From: Cycas panzhihuaensis
Taxonomy: Eukaryota > Cycadophyta
DNA: 64,000 nt
Assembly: GCA_023213395.1 (NCBI GenBank)
Contig: CM041465.1
Location: 27,039,741-27,103,740 of the forward strand
Direction: 5' to 3'
Shown in pieces: positions 63,651-64,000 of the stretch. The notes under the pieces are model-generated. The model saw nothing but the letters and a program-made list of their open reading frames with translations. It had not been told where the DNA came from and searched no databases. The translations under genes were made by a program, and so were the position numbers. Within the stretch, counting starts at the first letter, position 1, and every line of letters starts with the position of its first letter.

Positions 63651-64000
63651 ATAGTTAATTTAGGTTAACTATAACTTAATGCTTCATTAGGGACTAATTA
63701 TTGTGTGTAGGTATGACAGAAGGATATGTCCATATACAAAATATTATGAAGAAGAGACATGACTATACATGGTACCATTTTGGGGTATATTTATACGTAC
63801 CCTCTTGGTATTCTAAATCATCAACTCAAATCAATGTGATCTCATTATCTTCTCATGTTCCATCTCACCTTTGAAACACTATGTATTGACTTATATTTAA
63901 GATATTAAGCATTGTGTTGGTGGGTTTTCTCTCTTAGGAGTTTCCCATAATAAATCTATTCTTCGAGTCCTCTTATGCATGTTCCTGGTATGTAGCAGTC
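63643..64000 (+). repeat. 3' LTR of Copia-K, cut by window end
   Basis: The first 358 bases align with 59046-59405. By comparison, about 56 bases are missing beyond the window. Confidence 0.94.

Overview
The window holds no host gene that I can support. It is transposable-element DNA of a plant nuclear genome, probably a large-genome seed plant. Ty1/Copia and Ty3/Gypsy LTR retrotransposons with plant-type domains fill it, there are no bacterial-style operons, and most coding regions are broken by stops. The species cannot be named from the sequence. Many stops fall where relatives have Gln (CAA/CAG to TAA/TAG) or Trp (TGG to TAG), as expected from long-term decay of methylated cytosines.

Layout. 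1-4060: minus-strand Copia (here Copia-I), its 3' part outside the window, with a probable 5' LTR above 4061. 4949-9248: plus-strand Copia (Copia-H) with a 3' LTR but no recognisable 5' LTR. 9285-11290 and 52654-54960: the two halves of one old plus-strand Gypsy element (Gypsy-FG). Between them lies a 41.4-kb nest. 55300-59045: minus-strand chromovirus-like Gypsy remnant (Gypsy-J). 59046-64000: Copia-K, with a 5' LTR and most of a 3' LTR; it lacks reverse transcriptase.

The nest is resolved by four target-site duplications (TSDs). Level 1: an outer Tat-lineage Gypsy element (minus, 11291-52653) inserted in Gypsy-FG (TSD gttac/attat; the FG reading frame resumes across it). Level 2: Copia-B (plus, 13658-39037) inserted near the 3' end of the outer Tat (TSD aagaa). 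Level 3: an inner Tat element (minus, 13710-33732) inserted 52 bp into the 5' LTR of Copia-B (TSD gttgg). Level 4: Copia-A (plus, 26593-31570) inserted in the 5' LTR of the inner Tat (TSD agagg/agatg). Copia-A and Copia-B are one family. The two Tat elements are related subfamilies with LTRs of about 3.1 and 2.05 kb. Two element types have therefore invaded each other in turn.

The most unusual content is the shared plan of the two Tat elements: LTR, primer site, Gag with a Cys/His motif, retropepsin, an antisense gene for a plant mobile domain (PMD) protein with its own TATA box, intron and coiled-coil tail, a stand-alone RNase H-like ORF, polypurine tract, LTR. I see no reverse transcriptase or integrase in either copy, so the family looks non-autonomous. 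In the outer copy, 3.46 kb of nearly pure (TA)n occupies the intron of the antisense gene.
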